Shown: in pieces, positions 35,390 through 43,670 of the stretch
How positions within the stretch are numbered: position 1 is the stretch's first letter
How the letters are laid out: each line of letters opens with the position of its first letter
Source: Polyangiaceae bacterium
Lineage (GTDB): Bacteria > Myxococcota_A > Polyangia > Polyangiales > Polyangiaceae
Length of the DNA stretch: 49,950 nt
Reading direction: 5' to 3'
NCBI GenBank assembly: GCA_016933275.1
Contig: JAFGBI010000074.1
Location: forward strand, 1 to 49,950
Translations under genes and position numbers: made by a program
The notes under the pieces: model-generated
What the model was told of the DNA's origin: nothing
The model's input: the letters and a program-made list of their open reading frames with translations, nothing else
Databases searched by the model: none

Positions 35390-37216
35390 TCCATACGGCG
35401 GAGGTGGTCCGTAGAGGGTTGGCCGGTGCTCCGAGTAGCCAATGGTCACGGTCGTGTCCACTTCGCGGAGCAGGTTCATCGACGGACCAATCTCGTGCAT
35501 GGTACTCGCGGTCGAGTAGGTCACGAAGTAGTTCCCGTTCGGCAGCTCCTTCACGTCACCGAAGGCTATGCTGGCCACGCCGGGGCTGTAGGTGGGCTCC
35601 GCCGTCGCCGTCCGAGCCTGAAGGTCGTACTGGTACCGGAGCACGCTCGATCCCGCGTTCTCGCCGTTGTTGTTGAAGATCGCGATATGGTCCGCGAAAA
35701 GGTCGTGTCCGTGCTGGCCGTTCCAGCTCAGGTTGGGGAACGTGGAGTTGTCGCCACCGAAGGTTGCCAACAGCTGGCCCGCCGGGTAGCTGATGACGGC
35801 GATCGTGTTGATGAAGTACATGGAAAACGAGATCGCGTTCAGCTCCGGAACGTAGTTCACCTGGTTGGTGTGGCCGCCCCGTTCATCGAAGACCTGACCG
35901 AAGTCCGTAAGCTCACGGTAGATCAGCGTGGTACTGCCGGTCTCCGGATCGAGCTCCATGATCGATTCGGGGGTCATCCCCGATCCGCCATCGTCGCGCC
36001 CAAAGTAGACGATGTGTTCGTTCGGCAGGATGGCGAAATCGTGGCTGCGACCAGGCAGGCTGAAATCCTTGGGCGTACCAAGCCCATCCATCGAGAGGCG
36101 CGTGAGCGCGCCGTCGGGGGTCGTGTTGCCGAAATTGCCGATCCACATGTACTTTCCGTCTATCGACATGCGCGCGCGGGTGCACGTGGCAGCCACGCTG
36201 TTCGACAGGTCATAGGCCCACACGACGTCGCCGTCGCGGTCGAAGATGAACGCATAGGCCAAGGCGCTGGAGTCGCGCTCGCCGCTGCCCACGGTGAAGC
36301 CGGTGCAGGTGGTGGTGAAGCCACCCCCGGCGTACAGGGCGCTCGCATCGTGGTCGGTGACCGTCTGGATCGGTAGCCCGTTTGCCAAATATCCAGTCTT
36401 GATGGAAGCGACGTCACTCACGTAGGTCTGGCCCCCTCCGGTCGCCGTCACCCTCACGTAGTACGTCGTGTCCTGCTTCATGCCGAGCAGGAGGGTTCGG
36501 TGATCGCTCGCCTCGAGGTCCACCGGTGCCTCGAGCTCGAAGCTTGATGGATCGCGCCCGAACTCGATCGTCGCGCTGTCGACGGGGGCATCGAGTGACC
36601 ACGTCGTGATGCCGACCGTTGGAATCGCGGTGCTAAGCTCCACGTTCACCGCGAAGGTCGAGGCGCCTCCACCCGTGCCGCCGGTGGCAGGACCGCTGCC
36701 GCCAATGCCGGATCCGCTGCCGCCGGTACCGGGGCCGCTGCCGCCGCTACCGGGGCCGCTGCCGCCAGTACCGGGACCGCTGCCGCCAATTCCCGATCCG
36801 CTGCCGCCGGTGCCGGGGCCGCTGCCGCCAGCACCGGGACCACTGCCGCCAATTCCCGATCCGCTGCCGCCGGCACCGGGGCCGCTGCCGCCAGTACCGG
36901 GACCACTGCCGCCGGTACCAGGACCGTTGCCGCCGCTACCGGGACCGCCGCCGCCAATGCCGGATCCGCTGCCGCCAATGCCGGATCCGACCCCGCCGCT
37001 GCTGGAGATCATGCCGCCGCTGCCGCGAATCGCGCCGCCGCTGCCCGGACCGTAATCCCCTCCAGTCCCGGAGCCGCCGCTCGTGCCAGACGCCACGCCG
37101 GTGCCTTGCGGGCCCTCCAGGCCCTCCGGGCCACAGGCGGGAGCGAACATCAGCGGCAAGAATGCCGCGAGCCGCACGAGCATGCGGATTCTGGTTCCGT
37201 CCATCGATCCGTCCAT
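35384..37216 (-). CDS. Stalked lipoprotein with arylsulfotransferase-like (ASST) propeller
   Basis: A 610-aa predicted surface protein. The signal MLVRLAAFLPLMFAPAC gives the lipid cysteine. A Gly/Ser/Pro stalk of GSGGxGPGTGG-type repeats spans about residues 30-200. A fibronectin-like segment (TTWSLDAPVDSATIEFGRDP) comes next, and then an ASST-family propeller: GRSHDFAILPNEHIVYFG, GHTNQVNYVPELNAISFS, QHGHDLFADHIAIFNNNG and VKELPNGNYFVTYS. The His-rich motifs match the region that carries the sulfurylated His in aryl sulfotransferases. Starts at 37216, 37204 or 37183 are possible; none has a clear ribosome site. The stop lies inside the repeat element. Sulfotransfer activity is inferred. Confidence 0.8.
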   Translation of the reverse strand: MDGSMDGTRIRMLVRLAAFLPLMFAPACGPEGLEGPQGTGVASGTSGGSGTGGDYGPGSGGAIRGSGGMISSSGGVGSGIGGSGSGIGGGGPGSGGNGPGTGGSGPGTGGSGPGAGGSGSGIGGSGPGAGGSGPGTGGSGSGIGGSGPGTGGSGPGSGGSGPGTGGSGSGIGGSGPATGGTGGGASTFAVNVELSTAIPTVGITTWSLDAPVDSATIEFGRDPSSFELEAPVDLEASDHRTLLLGMKQDTTYYVRVTATGGGQTYVSDVASIKTGYLANGLPIQTVTDHDASALYAGGGFTTTCTGFTVGSGERDSSALAYAFIFDRDGDVVWAYDLSNSVAATCTRARMSIDGKYMWIGNFGNTTPDGALTRLSMDGLGTPKDFSLPGRSHDFAILPNEHIVYFGRDDGGSGMTPESIMELDPETGSTTLIYRELTDFGQVFDERGGHTNQVNYVPELNAISFSMYFINTIAVISYPAGQLLATFGGDNSTFPNLSWNGQHGHDLFADHIAIFNNNGENAGSSVLRYQYDLQARTATAEPTYSPGVASIAFGDVKELPNGNYFVTYSTASTMHEIGPSMNLLREVDTTVTIGYSEHRPTLYGPPPPYGP

Positions 37217-37227
37217 CCTTCGCTTGT

Positions 37228-37530
37228 TCACGAGAAAGTCACCGTGACGCGCGCGGACGAACGCGCGCGTTTCGCGGTCAGTAACCGATCCCACTCGGTC
37301 CCATGCAGAAGGACGGCGCTTGGCACGATCAGAGCCGTCGCGGATCGAGCGGCCACCAACCGGGTTCGAACCGAAGCCTGCCAGGTTGGTGGTAGGGGGA
37401 CACCGTTGACTGCCGCCGCGTGGCCTCGGGCGAACCGCACGAAGCCCGGCGGCGTCGCGGCGATCCGAAGCGCATGGACAACCCGGACCTCCCTGCGGAA
37501 TGCCGGCCGACACGGGACCTCCTGCGCCTC
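37228..37530 (-). pseudogene. Possible RES-domain (NAD+ phosphorylase toxin-like) remnant
   Basis: A minus-strand frame reads EVPCRPAFRREVRVVHALRI, then LPPTWQASVRTRLVAA, ALIVPSAVLLHGTEWDRLL and SARVTVTFS. The order LPxxW...LxVPSAVV...xxNxLLxP...ARVTV is the usual C-terminal pattern of RES-domain proteins, although the NP.HPD core is missing (TAKRARSSARV instead). There is no start in this frame with a ribosome site. A better N terminus (MSEPEIPNGIGELAP, from about 37586) lies in another frame, requiring an indel near 37535. The call rests on a weak pattern match. Confidence 0.3.
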
Positions 37531-37624
37531 CTCTCGCGTGGGGCAAGCTCCCCGATCCCGTTCGGGATCTCGGGTTCACTCATTGACTGCGAATCCACCA
37601 TCCCGGTCTGACCGGAGCTGGGCC

Positions 37625-38036
37625 GTGCGGTGCGCAGCCGGATGTGGTCCGAGGGCGTCTGGCAGTGGCTGCCCGTTCAATGCCACCGCCAACCTCGAAC
37701 CCATCACCTGTCCGGCCAACACACCAACCAGGCAATGGACCCGGCGAAACGACGGGACATCCCCCATCGTCGACGTGTCCACGGCATGGTCGGGGAACGT
37801 AGCGTGTGCGATTTCGTTCAACGACTGCGTGGAGACGCTGGAACCAGGGGCGCAGGGCGACGTCGAGGTGGACCACGAGAGGCCTTGTCACACCGTGAAC
37901 CTCCGAGACGACGCCACGCCGACCATCGCCGAACACGACGGCGAGCCGCGAACCTTCAGCGTCGACATCACCCGGTTCCGTTGCGGTTCCACGAGCTGTC
38001 GGCGCACTCTCTTGGCACATTCTGGCGTCCGGACCG
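37625..38036 (+). other. Coding-like segment, possible decayed secreted protein
   Basis: Frame 2 on the plus strand from a GTG at 37625 (GGAG 7 nt upstream) encodes a balanced, Cys-containing sequence with about 80 percent GC at third positions. Landmarks are CPFNATANLEPITCPANTP, VSTAWSGNVACAISFNDCVE, HTVNLRDDATPTIAEHDGEP and FSVDITRFRCGSTSC. After about 38000 this frame becomes Arg-rich, while another frame looks more protein-like (GALSWHILASGPVGLPGAIV), suggesting a frameshift. I do not recognise a family. The frame is otherwise open far into the antisense of the next gene, which is shadow. Confidence 0.3.
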
Positions 38037-38098
38037 GTGGGGCTCCCCGGGGCGATCGTCCTGGAGACCGCCGAGCACGAGGCATCGCCGGATCGCTC

Positions 38099-41000
38099 TC
38101 ACTGGTGGACGTCGCTCTCCACCGCCGTCACCGTGCCCCCCTCGTGCCGGAACGGTCGAGAATAGGCCGCCCCGTGCACGATCAGGGTGAGCTTGCCCTC
38201 GGCGCCACGGTCACCGCCGACCAGCAGGGTGCGGTAGCGGCCGGTGCTGGTGCGGGCGAGCGCGACGCGGACTGCGCTGGCGCGGGCGAGCTCGGGGCTG
38301 TAGGGGCTTACCACCCGACCCTGCGGCGTCACGATCGCGGGCACCGGACACTTCTTCCCGCCGGCGGTGCAATCCACTCGTGCCTCGAACCACCCCGGGG
38401 GATCCCGCGTGGGGTCGTGAGCAGGCGCCTCGCCCGCGACGAGCGCCGCGCGGAGCGGTTCGAGCCCGGGGTCGTCCGCGTAGATCGCGAGCTCCGCGCG
38501 GGCGGCCTGGAACTCGCCGAGCCGCGCCCGGCAGCGCAGGGCCTCGAAGCGCGCACGGCCGGGTTTCGCCTCCAGGGTCGCGGCCGCGCGCCAGTGAGCG
38601 CAGGCCCTCGTCTCGTCACCGGCGGCCTCGAAAGCTCGGGCAGCCGCGAGCTGCGCGGTGACACGACGTGGATCGAGCTCCGCCGCGGTCGCGAGCGCTC
38701 GCGCAGCCTCGACGCCCTCGCCACACGCGGCCGCGGCCCAGGCGAGCCCCTCGTGGGCGGCCACGTCATCGGGATCGCGGCGCACGAGGGCGCGGCCCTC
38801 CCGGTGCGCGTCTTCGAAGCGACCATGGCGGAGCAGCGCGGTGAGGAGCTCCGCCCAGACCCGGCGGCTCTCCGGCCGCTTCTGCACCGCCTCGCGGGCA
38901 CGCGCGAGCTCCGCCCCCCCGAGCTCCCGCCAGCGCTCGCTGCCGGGCTGGTGGGTCGCAGGAGCGACGCGGCGAGGCGTCACGAATCGCCGGAAGTGGG
39001 AGGTCGAAGGCTCGGAGGCCGACGACGATCGGCTGCTGGTGGGCGAGAGCCCTCCTGGCTCGAATCCAATCGGGTAGACGACCGTGACGACACCGCCCTC
39101 GGGCTCGGGGAAAGTCAGACCGTAGAAGCCCTGGACCACGCAGCTTGCCACCACGCTGTCGGGCAGGTCGCTGCCCCCGTTCGTCGCGTTCAGCACGGTG
39201 CCTTCGCGACCGATCACGAAGCGCACGGTGACGCGCCCAGCAAGATCGGGGTTCCGCGCGAGCCCCTGCTCGTAGCAGATCCGGAAGCGCCCGTAGCTCT
39301 GGCGCACGATCCGTTGGATGACCTCGGGCGGCAGGCGCCCGCTCACCACGGACGCGCCCATGCGGAGCTTCGGCGCGCGGGTGACGTGGCTGCCGCCAAG
39401 ACGTCCTGAGCCGTAGCCGAATCCCTGGCCGCTGCCCGGGCCCGCCGCGCGCCCGTAGCTGCCGATGGAGCCGAGGCCGATCCCCGCCCCGTGTCCGCCC
39501 GAGCCGATCCCGGTGAGTCCGATCCCGCCCGCTCCGAAGTGGTCTCCGATCTCGGTTCCCCAGCGGTCTACTCGTTCGGTGACCTCCGGGGTCGCCGGCT
39601 GGGACGCGTCGAGACCTTGCGTCCGTCGGACCCCGAACTCGGCGAACATCCGGGCGTTCTCGAGAACGAGGAGCGAGGTCTGCCGGGAGAGGACATGGTG
39701 GCGTCGAGAGAGGCGAACGATCTGCTCGACCGGGGCCTCGGGACCCTGGGCGTCGAGCTCGGCAATCGCCTGCTCCGCCCAGAGGCGCGGTACCAGCGGG
39801 TTCTGGCGCGCCCGGTCCGCGTCGCCGAGCATGCGCGCGAACCGATAGGGCTCGCCGGCGAGCGTGCCCCGCAGGGTGACGGCGCCGAGCTGCGCCTCCC
39901 GGAGCTTGCCCGTGACGAGCAGCGTCTGACCCAGACGTAGGTTCGGGAGCCGGCGCGGATGCACGTCGAGGTACTGCGCGGGCAGCTCGAGGACCGGGGC
40001 CTCCACCACCGGGGTGCGCAGGCCAAGGACCAGGGCCGCGATCCGGTCCTCGAGCGAGGCTTCGGTGGCGACCCGCTCGTACGCAGCGCCCACGGCCGAG
40101 GCCAGGCCGCGGAGGAGCACCTCGTCCACGGACCGGCCCACGCCGAGGAAGCGGAGGTCGACGCGCCGCGACCCCAGGAACGGCCGAATCCGACCGGCGA
40201 CCGCGTCGGCCCCGAGCTCGCCCGCGGTGGCGCGGCCGTCGCCCAAGACCACGACCTGTCCCCACCCGTTCGTCTCGAGACGAGCGGCAGCCGCCACCAC
40301 CCCGCCGGCGAGATCCGAGGCGCCCATCGGGATCGCAGCGCCGTCGAGCCACGCCTTGGCCTTCGCAATGTGCTCGGCGGTGGCCTCGGCGAGCCGCTGC
40401 GCCGGGTACGCATCGCAGGCGGAGTCGCAAGCGAGCACGGCAAAGCGCTCCCCCGGATCGAGGTCCTCGAGCAGGGCGCGGGCGATCCGCACCTGGGCCC
40501 CGAGCGACTCCTCGCCCTGGCTGAACGAACGATCGACGACGACGACGCGATCCTGCGCCGTGAGCACCGGCAGCAGCGTCCCGCCCGGCAGCTCGACGGT
40601 GAGCGGCAAGGCGAAGTAGCTCGCGTCTTGGTCGCCGGCCGCTACCTCGGGCAACTCAGGCTCCGCGCTCCCCCAATCCGGAACGAACAGGCCGAGCGGC
40701 GCGGCGGCCTCTGGGAGCGGGTACTCGACCACGAAGTCGTCAACGGGAGCGAAACCCTGCGCGGCAAACTGGGTGGTGATGCCACCCTCCCGCCCGGTGG
40801 TGACAGCCGCGTATCCTCGCGTGACAACGTCGCGGAGTGGTCCGCGGCTGTCGTAGGCGGTGACGGTGAGCGAGAACTCATCGATCTTGGTGGTGCGATC
40901 GCGACCGAGTCCGAGCGGGTATCGGTAGCGCATCGTGCGCCCCTCGCTCGGGAGCGCCTCGTTGTAGGCGAGGAGCACGCGACGACCCCGTTTCGGCTCG

Positions 41001-42013
41001 ATGGGGAAAATCTTGAGCGAGAGCTCGCTCCCCCCGACCCACTCCAGCAGAGCCGGATCGCGAGGTCGCACCGTGTCGTCAACGATCCCGCGAAAGATGC
41101 GGGCGCCGCGATCGCGCTCCACGATCTCGCCCTCGACCAGCCGGTCCCCGACCCAGAGGGCCAGGCGCGAGAGGCTCGCCCCCGGGGGCAAGGCGAACAC
41201 GTACCGTCCCTCGAGCACCCGCGCGGTGTCGTTGAAGAGCTCCTCCTCGACCTCGGTCCGCGCAAAGCCGTCCTTGATCACCGTCCGCACTTGGTGCTTC
41301 CTGAGGCGCACGCCGGGGGCCACCTGTTCGGTGCCCGGGACACGCGCCGTAACACGCCCGAACCCCCACGCCTCGCCGGCCAAGACCGGCGGAACGAGCT
41401 TGCCGGCACGGGCCAGCGACACCGGCACCGCGCGCCCTGCGAACACCGCCCGCTGGTCCACCGGCCTCTCCGCGGCGAGGACCACGGTCTGGCCCTTGCG
41501 CACGATCGTCGCGTCCTCCTCGCCGAAGACGCTCGCGGCTCCACGATGCACGGTCACGGTGGCGTGTTGGAAGCTCTGGGCACGAATGGCGACCGCGCTC
41601 CGGCCCTCGACCTCGATCTGGTGGTCGGCGGCGACAAGCTCGGTCACGCCGCCGGTCGTCTGCTCGAGCGACAGGCTCCCTCGCTCCACCGCCACCGTGC
41701 GCGAGGTCGTGTCCGGCAAGAGGACCACCGCGTCCTCACCCACGGTGAGCATGGCATCCGCGTCGAGGCGGATCGCGGCACGCGCGCCGCCACCGGTGAC
41801 GACTCGACCGGGCAACTCGACCACCGCATCCCGAATGAGCGGGTGGCAGTCCTGGCCATCGATGGCGCAGCGCTGGATCCCTTCGGGCCTGCCTCCGTCC
41901 TCTGCCCACTCGACCTTCGCTACGAAGCGCGCGCGGGGCTCCGGCTTCGGCACCTCGTGGCAGGCGGTCAGGGTCAGAACGAGGATTGCCAGGGGAACGG
42001 TGACGCGGGCCAC
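38099..42013 (-). CDS. VIT / von Willebrand A / AgmX / TPR lipoprotein
   Basis: A 1304-aa envelope protein. The signal LAILVLTLTAC gives lipid at Cys18. Residues about 60-190 form a FecR-like beta domain (GDAVVLLP-type and VERGSLSLEQT strands). A VIT domain follows (about 230-370; VRTVIKDGFARTEVEEELFN, ALPPGASLSRLALWVGDRLVEGEI landmarks). A vWA domain with MIDAS-like DRSFS lies near 490-650. A Gly-rich linker leads to an AgmX/PglI (TonB-like C-terminal) domain near 930-1040 (RFRICYEQGLARNPDLAG, GRVTVRFVIGREG). TPR-like helices and a terminal beta domain finish it. The GTG at 42013 has AGGAG 7 nt upstream. AgmX/PglI domains occur in gliding-associated myxobacterial proteins; a role here is inference. 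Confidence 0.88.
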   Translation of the reverse strand: MARVTVPLAILVLTLTACHEVPKPEPRARFVAKVEWAEDGGRPEGIQRCAIDGQDCHPLIRDAVVELPGRVVTGGGARAAIRLDADAMLTVGEDAVVLLPDTTSRTVAVERGSLSLEQTTGGVTELVAADHQIEVEGRSAVAIRAQSFQHATVTVHRGAASVFGEEDATIVRKGQTVVLAAERPVDQRAVFAGRAVPVSLARAGKLVPPVLAGEAWGFGRVTARVPGTEQVAPGVRLRKHQVRTVIKDGFARTEVEEELFNDTARVLEGRYVFALPPGASLSRLALWVGDRLVEGEIVERDRGARIFRGIVDDTVRPRDPALLEWVGGSELSLKIFPIEPKRGRRVLLAYNEALPSEGRTMRYRYPLGLGRDRTTKIDEFSLTVTAYDSRGPLRDVVTRGYAAVTTGREGGITTQFAAQGFAPVDDFVVEYPLPEAAAPLGLFVPDWGSAEPELPEVAAGDQDASYFALPLTVELPGGTLLPVLTAQDRVVVVDRSFSQGEESLGAQVRIARALLEDLDPGERFAVLACDSACDAYPAQRLAEATAEHIAKAKAWLDGAAIPMGASDLAGGVVAAAARLETNGWGQVVVLGDGRATAGELGADAVAGRIRPFLGSRRVDLRFLGVGRSVDEVLLRGLASAVGAAYERVATEASLEDRIAALVLGLRTPVVEAPVLELPAQYLDVHPRRLPNLRLGQTLLVTGKLREAQLGAVTLRGTLAGEPYRFARMLGDADRARQNPLVPRLWAEQAIAELDAQGPEAPVEQIVRLSRRHHVLSRQTSLLVLENARMFAEFGVRRTQGLDASQPATPEVTERVDRWGTEIGDHFGAGGIGLTGIGSGGHGAGIGLGSIGSYGRAAGPGSGQGFGYGSGRLGGSHVTRAPKLRMGASVVSGRLPPEVIQRIVRQSYGRFRICYEQGLARNPDLAGRVTVRFVIGREGTVLNATNGGSDLPDSVVASCVVQGFYGLTFPEPEGGVVTVVYPIGFEPGGLSPTSSRSSSASEPSTSHFRRFVTPRRVAPATHQPGSERWRELGGAELARAREAVQKRPESRRVWAELLTALLRHGRFEDAHREGRALVRRDPDDVAAHEGLAWAAAACGEGVEAARALATAAELDPRRVTAQLAAARAFEAAGDETRACAHWRAAATLEAKPGRARFEALRCRARLGEFQAARAELAIYADDPGLEPLRAALVAGEAPAHDPTRDPPGWFEARVDCTAGGKKCPVPAIVTPQGRVVSPYSPELARASAVRVALARTSTGRYRTLLVGGDRGAEGKLTLIVHGAAYSRPFRHEGGTVTAVESDVHQ

Positions 42014-42061
42014 GGTGAGCTCCTGCCGTGCGAGTTGGGCATGGTCCTCGGCAGCAGACCG

Positions 42062-42424
42062 CTACTTCCCGCAGACCCAGGCCACATCCTCGACGCTCCA
42101 CTCGTTGTTGCCGCAGACCCGGGCGTCGATGGTGACCTCGCTGACCCTGGAGCTTGCCACCCGGAAACGTCGGCGGCCGTCGATGACCTTCCCCTCGCGG
42201 TTCTCGCCACAGACCAGTCGCCACGACAGGGTACAGTTCACGGCGAGCGTGCAGGAGTTGTCGACGGTGTAGGCCATGTCGGGCTCGGTGCGGGCCACCT
42301 CGAACCGCACACAGTCCCCCGCGTTGGTGTCCTCCGCGAGGGCCGTCGGCACGCCCCCCGTTGGAACGAGCGCGATGGCAGTGGCAGCGAGACCAAGGAC
42401 GAGCGGGTGACGAGGACGCGACAT
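42062..42424 (-). CDS. Small secreted Cys-containing protein
   Basis: A 120-aa protein. The signal peptide is about residues 1-30 (LVLGLAATAIALVPTGGVPTALA), with cleavage likely after ALA. The mature part holds six Cys (CVRFEVA, NSCTLAVNCTLSW, LVCGEN, ARVCGNN, VAWVCGK), consistent with disulfides. It has a beta-rich look and no catalytic motif. No family is recognised. It lies 48 bp upstream of the VIT/vWA lipoprotein gene on the same strand, so they are probably co-transcribed and may interact outside the cytoplasm. Confidence 0.75.
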   Translation of the reverse strand: MSRPRHPLVLGLAATAIALVPTGGVPTALAEDTNAGDCVRFEVARTEPDMAYTVDNSCTLAVNCTLSWRLVCGENREGKVIDGRRRFRVASSRVSEVTIDARVCGNNEWSVEDVAWVCGK

Positions 42425-42807
42425 GGGCGACTCCCTTCGGTACGGGCAGGACGCGCGAGAGCTCGGGTCGCAGGTCGGAGAGGCACCCCCGGTGCGGTGC
42501 GCCCGCGGGCCCTGACCCGCTGGCCCCTTGGCAGCGGCGTCGAACGTGAGTCGAGACAGCACCCAGACGCGAGAAGTTCCCAACGCGACCGAAGAGGGCG
42601 GGGCCCGGGCGCGGACCCACCCCGGCCACCCTTGATTGGCGACCGGGCCGGCCGCGGGGCCCCCGAACGCGGATCCCGGGCAATGCCGCGGCCGTGGACG
42701 GTCGCGCCGGGGGCCACGAACGTCGCTCCCGTCGGCAAGGTGAGCCCGACCGCGGTCTGGCCCTTGCATCCAGAGACTGTCTCAGCTAGCTGTGTGCGGG
42801 GTTAGCC

Positions 42808-43608
42808 GTGGCAAAAATCCGCAGAAAACGACGAAACCGGGACGACCATCAGGAAGCAACCGAGGAGACCAAGGTGCCGAAGGGGTCGCCTGAGGATCGG
42901 GACGACGACCGCGACGAGGACGACGACCGCGACGAGGACGACGACCGCGACGAGGGCGACGACCGCGACGAGGGCGACGACCGCGACGAGGGCGACGACC
43001 GCGACGAAGGCGACGACCGCGACGAGGACGACGACCGCGACGAAAGCGATGACCGCGACGAGAACGACCAGGACGACGAGGCCCGACCAGGACGCAGCCA
43101 GACCAAGCTCTGGATCGCGCTGGGGATCGCGGCCGCGATCGTCGTGGTCTTGGTCGTGCGGCGCCAATGGACGCCGGACAGCGCGCATTCCGCATCGCCG
43201 GTCGGCACCGTCGACATCGCGGACATCACCCTGGTCACGGCAGATCGACACGATCTGGACTGTGCGGCGGCGAAGGGCGTGGACGCCTTCCAGTGCGGGT
43301 TCTCCGACGAGAAGACGACTCGCAACGTGGACGAGAAGAACCGCTTGCGGCCCTTCATGACTGCGAAGGACCGACGCCTCTTCCTCATCCCCGGTCTCTT
43401 CACCGAGCCATCCATCACCAAGCGCTACGATTCGGAGGTCCCGACCGGAAAGCCGCGGAGCCAGCTCAAGCGGTTCACCGCGAAGTGCAAGGTCAAGATC
43501 GTGAGCGAGCTGGACAACGTGAAGCTGCGCTGGTCGCCCACCGGAACGTGGGAGGCGCCGAAGAAGATCCCGGTGGCCACCGCTTCCGACTGTAAGATCG
43601 AGGGCTGA
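42808..43608 (+). CDS. Single-pass membrane protein with acidic DDRDE repeat domain
   Basis: A 266-aa protein starting at a GTG (42808). Residues 1-30 are basic. Residues about 33-90 contain nine hexad repeats DDRDE(D/G/S/N). One membrane helix spans about 98-116 (KLWIALGIAAAIVVVLVV), followed by an extracytoplasmic domain of about 150 residues with four Cys (DLDCAAAKG, FQCGFSDEK, FTAKCKVKI, SDCKIEG) and no recognised family. The repeat domain would lie in the cytosol as a mixed-charge, helical or disordered rod. It is the first gene of a co-directional group with a protease, a binding-protein-like product and a lipoprotein. The ribosome site is weak. Confidence 0.72.
   Translation: MAKIRRKRRNRDDHQEATEETKVPKGSPEDRDDDRDEDDDRDEDDDRDEGDDRDEGDDRDEGDDRDEGDDRDEDDDRDESDDRDENDQDDEARPGRSQTKLWIALGIAAAIVVVLVVRRQWTPDSAHSASPVGTVDIADITLVTADRHDLDCAAAKGVDAFQCGFSDEKTTRNVDEKNRLRPFMTAKDRRLFLIPGLFTEPSITKRYDSEVPTGKPRSQLKRFTAKCKVKIVSELDNVKLRWSPTGTWEAPKKIPVATASDCKIEG
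42904..43065. repeat. 18-bp in-frame tandem repeat, nine units
   Basis: Nine consecutive 18-bp units of the form GACGACCGCGACGAGGGC, with variation mainly in the last codon (GAC, GGC, AGC, AAC) and a few silent changes. They encode the DDRDEx hexads of the membrane protein at 42808-43608. Near-identical DNA in the middle units suggests recent expansion by slippage or unequal exchange. Confidence 0.9.
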
Positions 43609-43670
43609 GCCCCGAGCCCCCGTCTCCGTGTGGGTCCGCTGCACGGAGGCGGCCTGGCTCCCTGCTCCAG

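Noticed and set aside
38099..42805. Long antisense frames opposite the VIT/vWA gene, including one of 948 codons
   Set aside because: No ribosome site, unnatural composition, and the minus-strand frame carries clear domains.
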